Assembly: GCA_046545575.1 (NCBI GenBank)
Contig: JBKGZM010000097.1
Location: 1 to 6,362, forward strand
DNA length: 6,362 bases
Direction: 5' to 3'
DNA from: JAGXOF01 sp046545575
GTDB lineage: Bacteria > Chloroflexota > Dehalococcoidia > SZUA-161 > SpSt-899
The position numbers and the translations under genes were made by a program. The notes beneath the pieces were generated by a model. That model saw nothing but the letters and a program-made list of their open reading frames with translations, had not been told where the DNA came from and made no database searches. Shown one piece after another: positions 6,245 to 6,362 of this stretch (position 1 is the stretch's first letter; every line of letters starts with the position of its first letter).

Positions 6245-6273
6245 GGAATAGCACGAAGGATAATCCTAGTTCG

Positions 6274-6302
6274 AATATATACCCGTGGGAAAGCAGTGTC
6301 AA
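6274..6302 (-). promoter_or_regulatory. Near-consensus sigma-70 promoter of yebC
   Basis: On the minus strand, TTGACA (6302-6297), a 17-bp spacer and TATATT (6279-6274, five of six matches to TATAAT) form the best promoter in the window. Transcription would start near 6267, giving a leader of about 33 nt with the strong ribosome binding site. The right-hand end repeat lies immediately upstream of the -35 box. Confidence 0.75.
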
Positions 6303-6304
6303 CC

Positions 6305-6362
6305 AGCCGCGTCAAGTCATCTAAAATGTAACCGAAGAGATATTGGTTGGGTCATATAAAAA
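6305..6362 (-). repeat. Right copy of the diverged end repeat
   Basis: Reverse-complement partner of 1-59. The conserved blocks on the minus strand are ATGACCCAAC (6355-6346), TTCGGTTAC (6336-6328) and ATGACTTGAC (6320-6311). It sits immediately upstream of the yebC promoter, as the left copy sits upstream of the candidate promoter at 74-102, so a role as a shared regulatory site is possible. It may continue beyond the window, in which case it could be part of a larger dispersed element or a point where an assembly broke. Confidence 0.5.

Noticed and set aside
1..6362. Composite transposon or genomic island bounded by the end repeats
   Set aside because: The contents are housekeeping genes, there is no transposase or integrase, and the repeats are diverged and lie at promoters. 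A regulatory or dispersed repeat explanation is simpler.

Overview
The window reads as ordinary bacterial chromosome carrying conserved housekeeping genes. The combination of an HD-domain CCA-type tRNA nucleotidyltransferase directly ahead of separate secD and secF genes, consensus-like sigma-70 promoters and moderate GC content would suit an anaerobic, uncultured-type bacterium. My best guess is Chloroflexota, class Dehalococcoidia, but this rests on gene order and protein style only and is weakly held.

Layout: positions 1-342 hold no gene I can defend. They contain a diverged copy of an end repeat (1-59), a candidate promoter (74-102), and a composite palindromic element resembling a REP/BIME (210-301). 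Next come two short rightward genes, an alpha/beta hydrolase of the 'HPHP..GG' type (343-984) and a six-helix rhomboid protease (1033-1611). A short intergenic region follows with a good promoter (1629-1657) and a perfect 11-bp hairpin (1693-1718) just before the next start. That promoter should drive a tight rightward operon: a tRNA nucleotidyltransferase with an HD domain (1728-3236), secD (3220-4575, overlapping by 17 bp) and secF (4577-5476, 1-bp gap). The yebC gene lies on the opposite strand (6234-5464), converges on secF with a 13-bp overlap of the two reading frames, and has its own near-consensus promoter and Shine-Dalgarno site. The right end (6305-6362) carries the second copy of the end repeat, inverted relative to the left copy.

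How the genes fit together: SecD and SecF form the membrane complex that assists the late stages of Sec protein export. The rhomboid is an intramembrane protease and the hydrolase a soluble enzyme of unknown substrate. The tRNA nucleotidyltransferase and YebC both serve translation (tRNA 3' ends, and relief of ribosome stalling or regulation). I see no defence system, mobile-element gene, CRISPR array, tRNA or rRNA, and no new multi-gene system. What is unusual is in the non-coding DNA: the REP-like composite, the leader hairpin sharing its core sequence, the inverted pair of repeats at the two ends, and a recurrent ACTTGAC motif in all three promoter-bearing regions.
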